This document shows positions 8,378 to 16,238 of a stretch of DNA of 64,000 nt, piece by piece. Position 1 is the stretch's first letter. Each line of letters begins with the position of its first letter. The notes below the pieces were generated by a model that searched no databases, was not told the origin of the DNA, and saw only the letters and a program-made list of their open reading frames with translations. Both the position numbers and the translations under genes were made by a program. The stretch is from Bacillus sp. MUM 116 (lineage in GTDB: Bacteria > Bacillota > Bacilli > Bacillales > Cytobacillaceae): assembly GCF_001866655.1 (NCBI RefSeq), contig NZ_MLYR01000030.1, forward strand, positions 1 to 64,000. The letters are read 5' to 3'.

Positions 8378-8959
8378 ATGAGTACCATTCCATATGTAAT
8401 TGAACAATCCAACCGTGGAGAACGGTCCTATGATATTTATTCACGTTTGTTAAAGGATCGGATTATCATCATTGGCGATGAAATTAATGATCAGGTCGCC
8501 AACAGTGTCGTGGCACAGTTATTATTTTTAGCTGCCGATGCACCTGATAAAGAAATTTCCCTTTATATTAACAGTCCTGGTGGATCCACCTCAGCTGGAT
8601 TTGCTATTTTTGATACTATGCAATACATCAAGCCTGATGTTCGGACGATTTGCACAGGAATGGCGGCATCCTTTGGAGCGATGCTGCTGCTGGCAGGGAC
8701 CAAAGGGAAACGATATGCGCTTCCGAACAGCGAAATCATGATTCATCAGCCTTTGGGGGGAGCCCGGGGTCAGGCAACAGAAATCGAGATTTCCGCCCGC
8801 CGAATCTTGAAATTACGGGAGCATGTGAATCAAATTATTTCTGAACGGACCGGACAGCCGGTTGGAAAAGTGGAAAAGGATACAGATCGCGACTTTTTCA
8901 TGAGTGCCGAAGAAGCAAAAGAATACGGGATTATTGATGATATACTTTATCCAAAATGA
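8378..8959 (+). CDS. clpP: ATP-dependent Clp protease proteolytic subunit (ClpP paralogue)
   Basis: 193 residues, the usual ClpP length, with the catalytic triad Ser98 (GMAASFGA), His123 (MIHQPLGG) and Asp172 (TDRD). The N-terminus [20 protein letters not shown] matches Bacillus ClpP. It lies directly after a sigma factor rather than in the usual clpP context, and differs at several positions from the housekeeping protein, so it is probably a second copy. ClpP chambers need a Clp ATPase (ClpC or ClpX), and none is nearby. Confidence 0.93.
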   Translation: MSTIPYVIEQSNRGERSYDIYSRLLKDRIIIIGDEINDQVANSVVAQLLFLAADAPDKEISLYINSPGGSTSAGFAIFDTMQYIKPDVRTICTGMAASFGAMLLLAGTKGKRYALPNSEIMIHQPLGGARGQATEIEISARRILKLREHVNQIISERTGQPVGKVEKDTDRDFFMSAEEAKEYGIIDDILYPK

Positions 8960-8968
8960 TAAGCTGCT

Positions 8969-9003
8969 AAAATGCTTGGATTGTGTTCTAATCCAAGCAT
9001 TTT
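8969..9003. terminator. Bidirectional terminator after clpP
   Basis: Perfect 14-bp arms AAAATGCTTGGATT (8969-8982) and AATCCAAGCATTTT (8990-9003) with a 7-nt loop, lying between convergent genes. Confidence 0.9.
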
Positions 9004-9041
9004 CTACTACATAAAAAGGTGCTTGGAGAGTAAAATTCTAC

Positions 9042-9830
9042 CTATTCCTCGCCTCGAATCTCTTTAACACTCTTTCCCCCCAAAAAAGCATGCCCCATTT
9101 TGAGTTTTGCAACGGTCTTAAATCCATATTTTTGATAGACCTTCTCAATTTTTTCGTTTATTGGAAACACCCAAAGATTATCTAGTCCCTTTTTAGCCAC
9201 CACGACTTGAATATAGTGAATAAGGTTCCCAATCAAACCTTTGCCTCGATATTCTTCTAATGTAGCGACACTTTCCATCCGCGCCTGATTATCACCGATA
9301 AAAATGCAGGCAGTCGAACAGGCAATACCATTATATCGAAGTAGATAATGTACAAAACTAGGATGATTAAATTCTACTTCAAAGGCTTTTTCCCTAACGG
9401 CTTTACCCCCAAACTCTTTAATACTGCATTCAATATGTAATGCTTCAGAATAATTCTCTGTTGTGACCAATTCGATCGAAATTTCCTCAGATGTTTCTTT
9501 TTTCAAAACCTGTTGATCCCACAGTTGAACAGGTCCAATTAATTCTTCAAACCCAAAATGGTTCAATTTGAGTTGGACAATCAAATTTTGCTGGTCTTCT
9601 AAATTATAAATATAGAATCTCGGAACAATGTTTCTTGATTGATAGAAACCTTTTACTTCATCAATTACTAGTTGAGGATGTTCACATTCACGATCGATAT
9701 GAGCATGATTTGCATCATAATAGATGGGTTGATTTTCATTGCAAAACAAGGTACCCCAACTAGTATCCGTCCGAGTGGTAAAAGTGTCCAAGTATGCAAA
9801 ATCCAATTTGATAATTTCTTGTAAATTCAT
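9042..9830 (-). CDS. GNAT family N-acetyltransferase
   Basis: About 262 residues from the ATG at 9830 (MNLQEIIKLDFAYLD). The frame continues 14 codons further upstream, but those residues are hydrophobic and unlike the family. The acetyl-CoA motif A is EEYRGKGLIGNLIHY in the C-terminal half, followed by YQKYGFKTVAKLKMGH. The N-terminal half resembles an extra GNAT-like lobe. The substrate is unknown. Confidence 0.8.
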   Translation of the reverse strand: MNLQEIIKLDFAYLDTFTTRTDTSWGTLFCNENQPIYYDANHAHIDRECEHPQLVIDEVKGFYQSRNIVPRFYIYNLEDQQNLIVQLKLNHFGFEELIGPVQLWDQQVLKKETSEEISIELVTTENYSEALHIECSIKEFGGKAVREKAFEVEFNHPSFVHYLLRYNGIACSTACIFIGDNQARMESVATLEEYRGKGLIGNLIHYIQVVVAKKGLDNLWVFPINEKIEKVYQKYGFKTVAKLKMGHAFLGGKSVKEIRGEE

Positions 9831-9947
9831 TAAAAAAACCCCCAGCAATCCTGATATTACATAGTTTACCATTTATATGCCGTTTTCTGGTTATCTTTTT
9901 GGATTTAAAAGGGGAATTGTGAAATAAAACAAAAAAACTCGGAACGT

Positions 9948-10184
9948 TCAATCAAGTTTTTGACGGTGTTTGTATAGATAAATTTTTTCAGCACAAAAAC
10001 TCGAAAACAGGCCGATTATTAGAGGTATCAACGATCCTGTTGTAAAAAAGAAGCCATTTTCGGTATCAGTATATTCAGCTTGGAACATTAACCACGGAAT
10101 GGTAAATAGATTTCCAACTAAATAGAGAAGGCTTGTTGTCAAAAAAAGCGAACTAAAAGCAACAAGAAAGCTTTTTAATTTCAT
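9948..10184 (-). CDS. Small membrane protein, two predicted TM helices
   Basis: A 78-residue hydrophobic protein with TM helices at about residues 5-30 and 47-66 and a basic C-terminal tail (KIYLYKHRQKLD). AAGGGGAAATTGAA precedes the ATG. I do not recognise the family. Confidence 0.6.
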   Translation of the reverse strand: MKLKSFLVAFSSLFLTTSLLYLVGNLFTIPWLMFQAEYTDTENGFFFTTGSLIPLIIGLFSSFCAEKIYLYKHRQKLD

Positions 10185-10270
10185 TTCAATTTCCCCTTTT
10201 CTATTGGAAATAATTCCCTACTTGTTATTATTATGCAATAGGTATGTCTGATTACAATCTTTTATTGGCA

Positions 10271-10310
10271 AAAAACACAGGTAGTTCATAGCGATACTAC
10301 CTGTGTTTTT
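10271..10310. terminator. Strong hairpin terminator, 15-bp perfect stem
   Basis: Arms AAAAACACAGGTAGT (10271-10285) and ACTACCTGTGTTTTT (10296-10310). It terminates the minus-strand repeat-protein gene and may also act on the plus strand. Confidence 0.85.
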
Positions 10311-10316
10311 CTCGCA

Positions 10317-10610
10317 TTATTTATTTTCGCGGGTGCCAGGCATGTAGGTGCCATGCCCATGATGAACCCCATATCCAGGATAGTATCCTGTATGACCATG
10401 ATGATAACCATAACCCGGATAATATCCACTATGTCCGTGATGATAACCATACCCAGGATAATAGCCGCCGTGTCCGTGGTGATAGCCAGTACCAGGATAA
10501 TATCCACCGTGCCCATGATGATAACCAGTACCAGGATAATACCCGCCTTGTCCTTGTGGATAACCGGTAGGTGGGTTCATTCCGAATGTTCGAGAGTTTT
10601 CTTTTTCCAA
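10317..10610 (-). CDS. Gly/Tyr/His-rich tandem repeat protein (spore-coat-like composition)
   Basis: About 97 residues from a TTG at 10610. AAAAGGAGG (plus-strand 10620-10629) lies 9 nt upstream, which fixes this start well inside the longer open frame. After a leader EKENSRTFGMNPPTGYPQGQ come five 13-residue repeats of the form GGYYPGxGYHHGH with small changes, then GTYMPGTRENK. The composition recalls Bacillus spore-coat or exosporium proteins and metal-binding His-rich proteins, but I cannot assign it. No signal peptide is present. Confidence 0.75.
   Translation of the reverse strand: MEKENSRTFGMNPPTGYPQGQGGYYPGTGYHHGHGGYYPGTGYHHGHGGYYPGYGYHHGHSGYYPGYGYHHGHTGYYPGYGVHHGHGTYMPGTRENK
10340..10545. 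repeat. 39-bp tandem repeats encoding GGYYPGxGYHHGH
   Basis: About five in-frame 39-bp units, nearly identical at DNA level, recurring around a CC(A/G)TG(A/G)TGATA core on the plus strand. Copy number is likely to vary by slippage. Confidence 0.85.
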
Positions 10611-10739
10611 ATTGGTTCGCCTCCTTTTACTTTCAACTATTGTATGTTTAGAGTAAGAATAAGGAGTGGATGCTTGACCTGTTTTTCCATGTAAGAAATC
10701 AAGTTTATAAAGAGAAATTTTTGAGGAGAACTTAAAAAG

Positions 10740-11189
10740 ATGATTAAAACAATTGATTTTCATGATAATGATCTTGCAAAAAATTTATTTGAACTCCAAA
10801 GAGCCTCTTACCTGATTGAGGCAGAATTAATCAATTACCACGAGATTCCGCCTCTAAAAGAATCTTTAAACGAATTATTGGAATCAAATGAAACCTTTTT
10901 AGGGTATTTTGAAAGAGAAGAGCTGGCAGGAGCACTTTCATATGAAGTCGATGGTAATGAGCTCACGATTTGCAGAATGGTTGTTCATCCCAATCATTTT
11001 CGGAAAGGAATTGCCCAAAGTTTATTGTCTTTCCTATTGGAAGACAAAAAGGAATTTCAGATTTTTAAAGTTTCAACTGGAAGAGAAAATACACCAGCTA
11101 AAAACCTTTATTTAAAAAATGGTTTTCAGCTGGTTCGGGACATCGAAATCGTTCCAGGTTTAATAATCAGTTTGTTAGAAAAAAAGTAA
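10740..11189 (+). CDS. GNAT family N-acetyltransferase
   Basis: 149 residues, a single GNAT domain. Motif A is VVHPNHFRKGIAQSLLSFL at residues about 81-100, and TGRENTPAKNLYLKNGF is motif B. The start is ATG 10740 with GAGGAG about 11 nt upstream. It diverges from the repeat-protein gene. The substrate is unknown. Confidence 0.82.
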   Translation: MIKTIDFHDNDLAKNLFELQRASYLIEAELINYHEIPPLKESLNELLESNETFLGYFEREELAGALSYEVDGNELTICRMVVHPNHFRKGIAQSLLSFLLEDKKEFQIFKVSTGRENTPAKNLYLKNGFQLVRDIEIVPGLIISLLEKK

Positions 11190-11196
11190 GCAAAGC

Positions 11197-11220
11197 AGCC
11201 CTGCACATCACTGCAGGGCT
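11197..11220 (+). terminator. Hairpin after the GNAT gene
   Basis: Arms AGCCCTGCA (11197-11205) and TGCAGGGCT (11212-11220). The T tract is weak. Confidence 0.55.
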
Positions 11221-11235
11221 GATGATTTAAAAATA

Positions 11236-11403
11236 CTAATGTCTTTCAATATATGTCTCTAGAGCTGGATGATATTCTTTTTGATAATGCTGTTCCGGAC
11301 AGGATTTAACCACAACTGATTTGAAAAAATTGGAATTTTGAGTTTCTAATACTTTGTTGCATTTAGGACAATGTTCTACAAAAAGGTTTTTAAAAAAACG
11401 CAT
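11236..11403 (-). CDS. 55-residue putative zinc-ribbon protein
   Basis: The minus strand encodes MRFFKNLFVEHCPKCNKV, continuing to a TAG at 11236. AGGAGG sits 6 nt before the ATG, so the frame is well supported although short. CPKC near residues 12-15 and a second CPEQH near residue 35 could hold a metal ion. The function is unknown. Confidence 0.65.
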   Translation of the reverse strand: MRFFKNLFVEHCPKCNKVLETQNSNFFKSVVVKSCPEQHYQKEYHPALETYIERH

Positions 11404-11551
11404 ATCCAGCCTCCTATTCAGTTAATTCCTATAGTTATACTATGAATTATACCGTATTTTTGTGATTTTACAATAAGTATCCTTCATTAAAATTGTTTTA
11501 TACAGACGAAAGGGATTATGGAAATTGAGCCAAACCGCTGTGCAGTTCGAT

Positions 11552-11596
11552 AATTGTTAATAAATGCTTAACAATTGCTTTGTAAAATTAGATAAT
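11552..11596 (+). promoter_or_regulatory. Promoter and inverted repeat upstream of tauE
   Basis: A perfect dyad AATTGTTAA (11552-11560), N7, TTAACAATT (11568-11576). TTAACA at 11568-11573 can serve as -35 with GATAAT at 11591-11596 as -10, a 17-bp spacer. The dyad therefore overlaps the -35, as expected of an operator. The regulator is unknown. Confidence 0.65.
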
Positions 11597-11648
11597 AGAG
11601 ATTAAGAAGGAACAATCAAGGTTCCCTTTTCTAAAAAGGAGAGACAAC

Positions 11649-12425
11649 ATGGCAATTAGCTTTATCATCACCATCTTCCTTATTGGCTTAATAGGATCAT
11701 TTATTTCAGGAATGTTAGGTATTGGAGGGGCCATAATAAATTTTCCAATGTTGTTGTATATCCCTGTTATGCTAGGGGTAGGTCATTTTACAGCACATGA
11801 AGTATCTGGAATTACTGCTATCCAGGTATTCTTTGCGACAATTGGCGGCGTTTTAGCTTATCGTAAAGGTGGGTTTTTAAATAAAACGTTAATAACCTAT
11901 ATGGGAATTAGTATTATGGCTGGGAGTTTTATTGGTGGATTCGGTTCTACTCATATGCCGGAAAGTGGAATTAATATCGTTTATGGAATTTTAGCATTAA
12001 TCGCCGTGATCATGATGTTTATTCCGAAAAGGGGAATTGATGATATTCCGTTGGAGCAGGTCCAATTTAATAAATGGCTTGCCGCCCTATTAGCTTTCAC
12101 CGTCGGAATTGGAGCAGGTATTGTAGGAGCGGGAGGAGCTTTCCTGTTAGTACCCATTATGCTGGTCGTTTTAAAAATTCCAACAAGAATGACCATTGCT
12201 TCTTCCTTAGCGATTACCGTAATATCCTCGCTTGGAACCATTTCCGGTAAAATTTCTACGGGGCATGTTGACATATTGCCATCCATCATCTTGGTTGTTG
12301 CCAGTTTAATTGCTTCCCCAATTGGTGCAAACGTCGGGAAAAGAGTAAATACGATAATGTTGCAAATTATAATGGGAATTTTAATTTTTGTTACTGCTGT
12401 GAAGACATGGATGACAATTTTATAA
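11649..12425 (+). CDS. tauE: Sulfite exporter TauE/SafE family membrane protein
   Basis: 258 residues with about eight TM helices and the two half-repeats of the TauE/SafE fold: [20 protein letters not shown] in the first half and [20 protein letters not shown] in the second. The family moves small sulfur anions or organosulfonates. In Staphylococcus a tauE gene belongs to the CstR-controlled persulfide operon. Here cysK and cstR follow, which supports a reactive-sulfur role. AAAAGGAG lies upstream of the ATG. Confidence 0.85.
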   Translation: MAISFIITIFLIGLIGSFISGMLGIGGAIINFPMLLYIPVMLGVGHFTAHEVSGITAIQVFFATIGGVLAYRKGGFLNKTLITYMGISIMAGSFIGGFGSTHMPESGINIVYGILALIAVIMMFIPKRGIDDIPLEQVQFNKWLAALLAFTVGIGAGIVGAGGAFLLVPIMLVVLKIPTRMTIASSLAITVISSLGTISGKISTGHVDILPSIILVVASLIASPIGANVGKRVNTIMLQIIMGILIFVTAVKTWMTIL

Positions 12426-12473
12426 GATAAAGGAAGAGGCGAGATTGTCTTTTCTTTTAAAAATCTTGGTTAT

Positions 12474-12514
12474 TTGAATTATTGTTAACAAAAGCTTATA
12501 ATTCCAATAGAATT
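12474..12514 (+). promoter_or_regulatory. cysK promoter with two palindromes
   Basis: TTGAAT (12474-12479), a 17-bp spacer, then TATAAT (12497-12502). The spacer holds the palindrome TTGTTAACAA (12482-12491), which shares its half-site with the tauE dyad. AATTC-N5-GAATT (12500-12514) covers the -10 and start region. Both are candidate operators. Confidence 0.6.
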
Positions 12515-12539
12515 AAACAGAATGAAACGGAGTGCTAAT

Positions 12540-13463
12540 ATGAAAATACATCATTCGATTTTAGAGCTGATTGGTAATACCCCAATCGTGAAGTTAAATC
12601 ATTTGCCGGACAAGAGCGGTGCTTCCGTTTATATCAAGCTTGAATCATTTAATCCTGGCGGTAGTGTAAAAGACCGTGCTGCTTTTAACATGATTAAGGT
12701 GGCAGAAGAAGAAGGAAAAATTATTCCTGGAAAAACGGTAATCATTGAGCCGACATCAGGCAATACTGGTATCGGACTAGCAATGGTTTGTGCTGCTAAG
12801 AAGTATCGTTGTATCATTACAATGCCCAATAATGCCACAGAAGAAAGAATTAAAATTTTAAAAGCATATGGTGCTGAAGTACATTTGACACCATCAGAAC
12901 AAGGCATGCGTGGTGCTATCGAGGAAGCCTATCGTCTCGCAGAAGAAATTCCTGATCAATTTATTCCGATGCAGTTTGAAAACAATGCCAATTCTGATGC
13001 TCATCGTGAAACGACAGCGATTGAAATCTATGAGGCTTTTCAAGGGAAATTGGATGCCTTTATATGTACAGCTGGAACTGGCGGGACTGTTACTGGAACT
13101 GGTGAAGTGCTAAAAGAAAAAATACCAAATCTAAAGATTTACGTGGTGGAACCTGCAGGATCTCCTGTTCTCTCCGGAGGACGCCCAGGTCCGCATAAAA
13201 TTCCAGGTACAGGTCCTGGATTTATTCCAGAAATTTTAAATCAATCCATTTACGATAAAATTTTATTAATTGAAGACCAAGATGCGCAGAACATTGCACG
13301 TCGTCTTGCAGCAGAAGAAGGTATTTTTGTAGGAGCTTCAGGAGCAGCATCTATCTATTATGCGTTGGAAATTGCCAAGAAATTACCTGCAGATGCGAAC
13401 GTCTTAGGATTGGCACCAGACACTGGTGAACGCTATTTATCATCCGAATTATTTCCAATTTAA
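12540..13463 (+). CDS. cysK: Cysteine synthase (O-acetylserine sulfhydrylase)
   Basis: 307 residues of the fold-type II PLP enzyme that makes cysteine from O-acetylserine and sulfide. The PLP Lys is K44 in NPGGSVKDRAAFNM. PTSGNTGIGLAM is the substrate loop and TAGTGGTVTGTGE the phosphate-binding glycine loop. ATG at 12540 is preferred because CGGAG at 12528-12532 is well placed; six in-frame codons upstream are unlikely to be translated. Confidence 0.93.
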   Translation: MKIHHSILELIGNTPIVKLNHLPDKSGASVYIKLESFNPGGSVKDRAAFNMIKVAEEEGKIIPGKTVIIEPTSGNTGIGLAMVCAAKKYRCIITMPNNATEERIKILKAYGAEVHLTPSEQGMRGAIEEAYRLAEEIPDQFIPMQFENNANSDAHRETTAIEIYEAFQGKLDAFICTAGTGGTVTGTGEVLKEKIPNLKIYVVEPAGSPVLSGGRPGPHKIPGTGPGFIPEILNQSIYDKILLIEDQDAQNIARRLAAEEGIFVGASGAASIYYALEIAKKLPADANVLGLAPDTGERYLSSELFPI

Positions 13464-13485
13464 ATAAAGAGATAACTATTCGAAA

Positions 13486-13515
13486 TGCAGCTGTCAAAGA
13501 TGGCTGCAATTTTTT
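13486..13515 (+). terminator. Terminator after cysK
   Basis: Arms TGCAGC (13486-13491) and GCTGCA (13503-13508), followed by ATTTTTTAT. Confidence 0.55.
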
Positions 13516-13536
13516 ATATGGATTTTGTTATAAAAA

Positions 13537-13565
13537 TTGACATCATACCCTAATGGGCATATTAT
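13537..13565 (+). promoter_or_regulatory. cstR promoter with a CstR-type operator in the spacer
   Basis: A -35 TTGACA (13537-13542), 17-bp spacer and -10 TATTAT (13560-13565). The spacer holds ATACCCTAATGGGCAT (13545-13560), a dyad ATRCCC-N4-GGGYAT with one mismatch. C-run/G-run dyads are typical CsoR/CstR-family operators. Autorepression relieved by persulfide is the natural reading. Confidence 0.75.
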
Positions 13566-13653
13566 TGCTTTAATAAGTGTTATTTTAACAAAACAAAAGA
13601 TTCATGATAATAAACTTTAAAAAGAAACTAAGGTCAAAAAAGGAGGTAAATAT

Positions 13654-13917
13654 ATGGATTATAATGATCAAATTAAAAATAGAGTAAAACGAATCGAGGG
13701 GCAGTTAAGAGGTATTTTAAGAATGATGGAAGAAAATAAGGACTGTAAAGAAGTCATTACCCAGTTATCAGCCTCCAGAACAGCGATTGATCGAACAATT
13801 GGAGTAATTGTAAGTTCCAATTTAGTGGAGTGCGTGCAAAAAGCGGAAGCACAAGGTGAAAAAAGTATGGAAGAATTAGTAAAAGAGGCGGTAAATTTAC
13901 TAGTAAAGAGTCGATAA
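13654..13917 (+). CDS. cstR: Persulfide-sensing transcriptional repressor CstR (CsoR/FrmR family)
   Basis: An 87-residue all-helical regulator with the CsoR fold. It carries Cys31 (NKDCKEV) and Cys60 (NLVEC). In copper-sensing CsoR a His lies four residues before the second Cys, but here it is Asn. That Cys/Asn/Cys pattern is the one of Staphylococcus CstR, which senses per- and polysulfides through Cys31-Cys60 linkage. Whether it also controls tauE and cysK is inferred from proximity. AAAGGAGG precedes the ATG. Confidence 0.88.
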   Translation: MDYNDQIKNRVKRIEGQLRGILRMMEENKDCKEVITQLSASRTAIDRTIGVIVSSNLVECVQKAEAQGEKSMEELVKEAVNLLVKSR

Positions 13918-13946
13918 AAGAGCGGAAATTTCCTCTTTTATTTTTG
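13914..13946 (+). terminator. Terminator after cstR
   Basis: AAAAGAG, about a 10-nt loop, CTCTTTT and then ATTTTTG. It starts at the stop codon. Confidence 0.6.
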
Positions 13947-14030
13947 GAGTGGGATACCAGTTTTCTTGAATTCTAATAAAACCACCGAAGTATATTTTTA
14001 CTTATCTATCCAAAAGTTTGGTATAGTAAA

Positions 14031-15047
14031 GTGAAAATGCAAACGGGAGAGGGAACCCTTAGGATGGATGAGTCAAAATTGTACGCTTATTGTATACAAG
14101 GAGATGTAACGGCTGCTTATGAATATCTCCGGTCTATTCCAGAAAAAAATGAGAAAGTTCAGGAACTGGAATCAAAGTTTTATCAACGTTTTTTTAGTGA
14201 AAATCCGATTGATGATTTTAAATCAGAGGATTCATGGATCCAAAAGGTTCTTTCCGTATATTTCCAATACTTCAGGTCGGTATTGACACGCAAGAGTGTG
14301 ATAGAAGCAGAAAATCAGTTAAGACGATCACTTTCTGTAATAATATATGGTTATGATCAAGAAGAAGACTTGGACCGATTGGAGGAGCAATTATCGGTCA
14401 TTTTCAATGAAAAAGGATTCGAATTTTTGGGTGGAGTCACACCGCCGTATAGGGGACCCTATATTTGGAAAACGACTGCTAAAAAGGATTTTATAGTCGA
14501 GTTGCCCGACCATAGGCAGGAAGTTACCGTTTATTTTTTATCCGACTTTATTTTACAAAGCTGGGCCCACTTTGCTACATTTGGTGAAAAATTTGCGGGA
14601 GGCTGGGCAAAGCCTGAAGGACTTTATTATGTAGCAGACCGTCCAGAGCATAAAAGAGAAAATCTGAATTGCAAAGAGTTTCAAGTCAGTTATTTAAAAC
14701 ACGAGGCCCAGCATCTTAGTGATTTTTTCCGGTATCCCCATCTTCAGGCCAAGGATTTGGAATACCGGGCAAAGTTGGTTGAACTCATTTACGAACCTCA
14801 TTCCTATAGACTGATTAGCAGTTTTTTTTATGAAAAGAAAAATAATCCATTTCTGCCACATCCTTATTCATCCTTAATCATAATGAAAAGATTATCAAAG
14901 ATGGCTTTCGGTGTGGAAGAGATTCCTGATTTGGAACAGTGGAAAACAGTGAAATCAGAATCTATTCAGGATTGGGCACTCAGGTTGTATGAGGAGCATA
15001 CCGTTAAGCTTATGGAAAACGGGAATCAGACTAGGTGTATTATTTAG
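14031..15047 (+). CDS. Putative HExxH-motif protein of unknown family
   Basis: 338 residues from the first start, or 327 from ATG 14064. I do not recognise the family. HEAQH at 224-228 fits the HExxH zinc-protease consensus, followed by LEYRAKLVEL with Glu244 sixteen residues later, a plausible third ligand in a gluzincin-like arrangement. The preceding Trp/Phe-rich stretch SWAHFATFGEKFAGGWAKP may form the active-site wall. No signal peptide or TM is present, so it would act in the cytosol. Activity is untested inference. Confidence 0.7.
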   Translation: MKMQTGEGTLRMDESKLYAYCIQGDVTAAYEYLRSIPEKNEKVQELESKFYQRFFSENPIDDFKSEDSWIQKVLSVYFQYFRSVLTRKSVIEAENQLRRSLSVIIYGYDQEEDLDRLEEQLSVIFNEKGFEFLGGVTPPYRGPYIWKTTAKKDFIVELPDHRQEVTVYFLSDFILQSWAHFATFGEKFAGGWAKPEGLYYVADRPEHKRENLNCKEFQVSYLKHEAQHLSDFFRYPHLQAKDLEYRAKLVELIYEPHSYRLISSFFYEKKNNPFLPHPYSSLIIMKRLSKMAFGVEEIPDLEQWKTVKSESIQDWALRLYEEHTVKLMENGNQTRCII

Positions 15048-15060
15048 ATAGTCGAATTAA

Positions 15061-15106
15061 AAAAAGAGCTCGGTTGGTATTAAGCGACCTAGCTCTTTTT
15101 ATTTTT
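15061..15106. terminator. Terminator between convergent genes
   Basis: AAAAAGAGCT (15061-15070) pairs with AGCTCTTTTT (15091-15100), with an additional inner GGT/ACC pairing, then ATTTTT. Confidence 0.75.
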
Positions 15107-15115
15107 AGAATACCC

Positions 15116-15790
15116 TTAAATTATTGAAAGGATTTTTTCAAGCTTAGTTTCAAATTTCTTTAATAGTTTCTTTTCTCCAAGGACAAGAAGAATATCACCC
15201 TGTTGAATTTTATCATCTGGAAGTGGCGAAATATTCATTTTTCCATCACTATTTATGGCGATAACACTGACTTGGAATTTTGCGCGAATATCTAATTCAC
15301 GAAGGCTTTTTCCAATCATGAAAGGGGATGCGACGATTTCTTCTATTTTATATTCATCGGAAAGTTCAATAAAATCTAGCACATTAGGTGATAAAAGCTT
15401 CCTGGCAATACGTATACCTGTTTCTCGTTCAGGCAACACTACCCGATCCGCACCGACCTGTTTCAGAACTTTTGCATGTTGATTTGTTACAGCCTTTGCA
15501 ATAACTTGGTTGACCCCTAATTCTTTTAAAATCATAGTCGTTAAAATACTGGTTTGAATATCGTCGCCAATCGCGACAACTACTACATCCATGTTTCGGA
15601 GCCCAAGTTCCTTTATTACGCGTTCATCGGTGGTATCGGCAACCACTGCATGGGTAACAATATGTGAATTGTCTTGAATCCTTTTCTCATTTTTATCAAT
15701 AGCTAAAACTTCAGCTCCCTCTTTGAATAGCTCGGCCGCAAGACCCGAACCAAAGCGTCCCATTCCAATTACCGCAAATTGTTTAGCCAT
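15116..15790 (-). CDS. ktrC: Potassium uptake regulatory subunit KtrA/KtrC (RCK protein)
   Basis: 224 residues. The RCK_N Rossmann domain opens with FAVIGMGRFGSGLAAELF and has the acidic strand end LAIDKNE. The RCK_C (TrkA_C) domain spans about 135-220. It gates the KtrB/KtrD potassium channel, with the N-domain binding ATP/ADP and the C-domain c-di-AMP in related species. KtrA and KtrC are close homologues and I cannot separate them by eye. A c-di-AMP riboswitch upstream gives a second level of control. No membrane subunit is adjacent. Confidence 0.85.
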   Translation of the reverse strand: MAKQFAVIGMGRFGSGLAAELFKEGAEVLAIDKNEKRIQDNSHIVTHAVVADTTDERVIKELGLRNMDVVVVAIGDDIQTSILTTMILKELGVNQVIAKAVTNQHAKVLKQVGADRVVLPERETGIRIARKLLSPNVLDFIELSDEYKIEEIVASPFMIGKSLRELDIRAKFQVSVIAINSDGKMNISPLPDDKIQQGDILLVLGEKKLLKKFETKLEKILSII

Positions 15791-15852
15791 ACCTAAGACC
15801 TCTCCCTACAAAACATTTAATATTCTTTTTCTACTTTATGTTTTAAAAAAAT

Positions 15853-15895
15853 AAAAAAGCCACGGAAGAGAGAACTCTTCTCGTGGCGGCTTTTT
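15853..15895 (-). terminator. Expression-platform terminator of the c-di-AMP riboswitch
   Basis: Read on the minus strand, AAAAAGCCGCCACGAGAAG pairs across a short loop with CTTCCGTGGCTTTTTT, giving a long stem and a T run. It lies between the aptamer and the ktr start codon, so it is the likely off-switch. Confidence 0.85.
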
Positions 15896-15935
15896 GGCAT
15901 CATGAAAAAACATGCACCTTGCACGATTAAAATAA

Positions 15936-16110
15936 CATCTCTTCAATACGCTTACGAGGTTAGCTGACGGATTCGGATGTAAGAGTCACCCTACTTAAAA
16001 AGACAAGTATCTTTATTAAGATTCACCCCATAGAAAAGTTTTGGTTTCTAGAAAAATCAAAAACTTTTCGATGATGGTTCCCCCGTTCCCATGTGGAACT
16101 CAGCGATTCA
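15936..16110 (-). promoter_or_regulatory. ydaO/yuaA-type c-di-AMP riboswitch aptamer
   Basis: On the minus strand the leader carries the conserved blocks of this class in order: CGCTGAGTTCC, CGGGGGAACC, GGGGTGAATC, AGGGTGACTC, CCGAATCCGTCAGCTAACC and TCGTAAGCGT. The class binds c-di-AMP and turns off potassium uptake genes. Downstream are the terminator and ktrA/ktrC, the classical yuaA context. Confidence 0.92.
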
Positions 16111-16238
16111 AAAAATTAAATTACGAATCATATCTTACTCCCTCCATTGGTATTTGTAAATAAGCAATTTTATTACTTCTTCTTTAATTATGTATATTTT
16201 CATATAAATATATTAAAAATCCTTCGGAAAGGAGCTTT

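Noticed and set aside
10353-10694. 113-codon plus-strand frame opposite the Gly/Tyr/His repeats
   Set aside because: A mirror of the repeats (MITITRIIS-type low complexity) and without a start signal.
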